This document shows positions 62,613-64,000 of a stretch of 64,000 nt of DNA, one piece after another (positions within the stretch are counted from its first letter, which is position 1; each line of letters opens with the position of its first letter). The notes under the pieces were generated by a model. It had not been told where the DNA came from. It searched no databases and worked only from the letters and a program-made list of their open reading frames with translations. The position numbers were made by a program, and so were the translations under genes. Origin of the DNA: Jeotgalibacillus marinus (GTDB lineage Bacteria; Bacillota; Bacilli; Bacillales; Jeotgalibacillaceae); the NCBI RefSeq assembly GCF_040801915.1, contig NZ_JBFMIA010000002.1, positions 186,001-250,000 on the forward strand, in the 5' to 3' direction.

Positions 62613-62709
62613 TAAGATTTTATTTTGTTGCTAAAACGCATGAAAATCAGCTTTGTAAAGCAATTGATTAAACGTTTTCCTAATGCTTCGCTCACCCGGA
62701 ATCCAAGTT

Positions 62710-63258
62710 TTAAGGATTTAATGTCCTTTCAAATGTATCGATCCAAAAGCGTTGAATAACATTACCGTCTTCTTCGATAAAATCTTCTATTTGTAAGCCA
62801 TTATTGTTACTAATTGTTTTAGCTGATGCACGATTATCTTCATCACAAACGACAAGCACTTTTGAAATTCCTAGACTTTTTGCCTCGATCAGCGCTAGTT
62901 CCAGGAGTTTAGTTGCGAACCCTTTTCTTCGTTCACTTGGTCGAATACCATAGCCGATATGCCCCCCACTATTCAATAAATCTTCTGTTAGCTTGTGACG
63001 AATATGAACGGCACCAATCATTCTCTCGTCTTCTCCGATTAGTAAGAATGTAGAGCTCGATACCCATCCTGCTCTCAAACCTATTCCTTTTTCTTCATTT
63101 GTAAATAGCTTTAACATCTCTTGGAAGTCAGAAGGATCTTTTGTAATCGCTTGAGGAATGAATGGTTCCCCGCTTTTTATCCATTCTTGATAATAAGCTA
63201 AATATTGATCTTTTAATCTTTCAGAAGGTCTAGTTAAATACACATGTTCCATTGACAT
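62710..63258 (-). CDS. GNAT-family N-acetyltransferase
   Basis: A 182-residue acetyltransferase of the larger RimJ/YafP-like branch. The acetyl-CoA region is HIGYGIRPSERRKGFATKLLELAL (about 104-127), followed by VLVVCDEDNRASAKTISNNNGLQIED. ATG 63258 is preferred since GAGGGGA is about 10 bases upstream; a GTG three codons earlier is too near the site. The substrate is unknown. Confidence 0.86.
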   Translation of the reverse strand: MSMEHVYLTRPSERLKDQYLAYYQEWIKSGEPFIPQAITKDPSDFQEMLKLFTNEEKGIGLRAGWVSSSTFLLIGEDERMIGAVHIRHKLTEDLLNSGGHIGYGIRPSERRKGFATKLLELALIEAKSLGISKVLVVCDEDNRASAKTISNNNGLQIEDFIEEDGNVIQRFWIDTFERTLNP

Positions 63259-63553
63259 CGGCAGCACATCCCCTCAGACTTTTTCCTATTTTACCCACAT
63301 CATAAGAAGATGTACAACCCCTTATAGCACTCTTTTAGAAAGAATCGTTCCGATCTATGTATTCTTTTCCATTGGCAAGATATTGTTTAGCTAGTGTGTC
63401 TTTTAGCAATTCAAACTCTTTGACAGCACTTCTGTTTTGGTAGGTATTTCTAGATCTTTTTTTTAAAAACTTCTCAATGAACGGTTTTAATCTTCTGATA
63501 TTTTAATGGTATATTAGTTGGAGAGATTCCTAATAGAATCGGAGGTACTACCT
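63259..63553. other. Intergenic region before the adenylyltransferase-like gene
   Basis: 295 AT-rich bases. No gene, repeat or clear promoter is certain. GGAGGTAC at 63541-63548 is the ribosome site of the next gene. Confidence 0.45.
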
Positions 63554-64000
63554 GTGCAAAGTGAAGAACAATTTTACCCAACTCTCTTGAACTGGGCTGA
63601 GAAATTCGAATCGATTCGCGTTGTCTTACAAACAAGTTCACGGGCAAATCCACATGCATTTAAAGACCGGTTTACAGATTATGATATTGAATTGTTTGTA
63701 GAAGATCTTGAATGGTTCCTACAAGATAAGTGGCTCGCTCAATTTGGAGAACTAATCGCAGCTGTTCCATTAAATCCGATGATCGATCATCAACACCTAA
63801 CGCGGCTTGTCCTGTTTGAAGATGGAACGAAAATTGATTTCCAAATCCAACATCTAGACTGCCTTCAAAAGTTTCAAACTCTCCCACCTGAATATGATAA
63901 TGGTTACCAAGTTTTACTCGATAAAGATCATCTCACAGAACACTTTAAAGCCCCTTCCCATACAGCTTATTACGTGTCTCCACCAACAAAAGAGGCTTAC
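63554..64000 (+). CDS. Aminoglycoside 6-adenylyltransferase-like protein (AadK type), N-terminal part
   Basis: The first 149 codons of an ANT(6)/AadK-like nucleotidyltransferase; the end is beyond the window. GTG 63554 follows CGGAGGTACTACCT. Seen: LQTSSRANPHAFKDRFTDYDIELFVED near 27-53, which holds the nucleotidyltransferase Asp pair (DYDI), then VLFEDGTKIDFQIQ near 92 and VLLDKDHLTEHFK near 122. Chromosomal AadK proteins of Bacillus modify streptomycin weakly; this copy has SSRA in place of the usual GSRTN near 30, so activity is uncertain. Confidence 0.82.
   Translation, partial: MQSEEQFYPTLLNWAEKFESIRVVLQTSSRANPHAFKDRFTDYDIELFVEDLEWFLQDKWLAQFGELIAAVPLNPMIDHQHLTRLVLFEDGTKIDFQIQHLDCLQKFQTLPPEYDNGYQVLLDKDHLTEHFKAPSHTAYYVSPPTKEAY

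Overview
The window reads as a piece of chromosome from a low-GC Bacillaceae bacterium, probably an alkaliphilic or halotolerant Bacillus relative (for example Alkalihalobacillus or Halalkalibacter; this is an inference from gene content, not a phylogeny). Evidence: many B. subtilis-type genes (ywbD, ywbE, ytaF, ylbC, yeeN, yhfP, ykfABC, hut), strong AGGAGG ribosome binding sites, frequent TTG and GTG starts, intrinsic terminators, an S-box and two T-boxes. I see no rRNA, tRNA, CRISPR array, intact insertion sequence or prophage.

Layout. 1-4.8 kb: end of arsB, then arsC, an arsR fragment, a secreted M4 metalloprotease with extra C-terminal domains, and the intact arsR. The arsR fragment and arsR form direct repeats around the protease gene. 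4.9-7.2 kb: an S-adenosylmethionine riboswitch controls a two-gene operon for a flavin-dependent (LLM) monooxygenase and a RimK-like ATP-grasp ligase, a likely organosulfur pathway with an unknown ligase step. 7.2-16.9 kb: a CNNM/CBS transporter, a 434-bp element closed by a 24-pair terminal inverted repeat, an M20 dipeptidase, a DUF2642 protein, manganese catalase, ywbE, ytaF, an rRNA methyltransferase, an SRPBCC protein and an aldo/keto reductase. 17-19 kb: argS with its own T-box (specifier CGC, Arg). 19-25.3 kb: VOC protein, hypotheticals, aldo/keto reductase, HAD phosphatase, then a ThuA-like protein and a sugar isomerase with a perfect catabolite (cre-like) palindrome between them. 25.4-29 kb: a thiol/oxidative-stress group (OsmC, Crp/Fnr regulator, glutaredoxin-like, thioredoxin-like, peroxiredoxin). 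29-31.5 kb: YhfP-type reductase, 3-methyladenine glycosylase, a cold-shock gene with a long structured leader, and a 31-residue basic mini-protein.

31.5-36 kb is a decayed dpp-ykf type murein-peptide operon: ykfA, ykfB and ykfC are intact, but the ATPase gene is frameshifted and only the tail of the peptide-binding protein remains. 36-41 kb: a NosD-like repeat protein with a small upstream ORF, azoreductase, and a large secreted beta-propeller protein. 41-44.6 kb: a T-box controls an MFS efflux-type transporter, followed by a HAD phosphatase and an RluF-like pseudouridine synthase. 44.8-50.4 kb: yeeN and a complete BceRS-BceAB peptide-antibiotic sensing and resistance module. 50.5-56 kb: histidine utilisation genes hutU-hutI-hutG-hutH on the minus strand, with a perfect 19-bp inverted repeat upstream. 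56.2-64 kb: YlbC-like CAP protein, a small membrane protein, a putative zinc-protease lipoprotein, two GNAT acetyltransferases, an ABC-2 type exporter, and the start of an aminoglycoside 6-adenylyltransferase-like gene.

The most unusual signals are the T-box in front of a drug-efflux-like MFS gene, the S-box-controlled monooxygenase/ATP-grasp pair, the 434-bp terminal-repeat element, a degenerate GCGGATA/CTTCGATA repeat family present at both ends of the window, and the arsR direct repeats around the protease gene.
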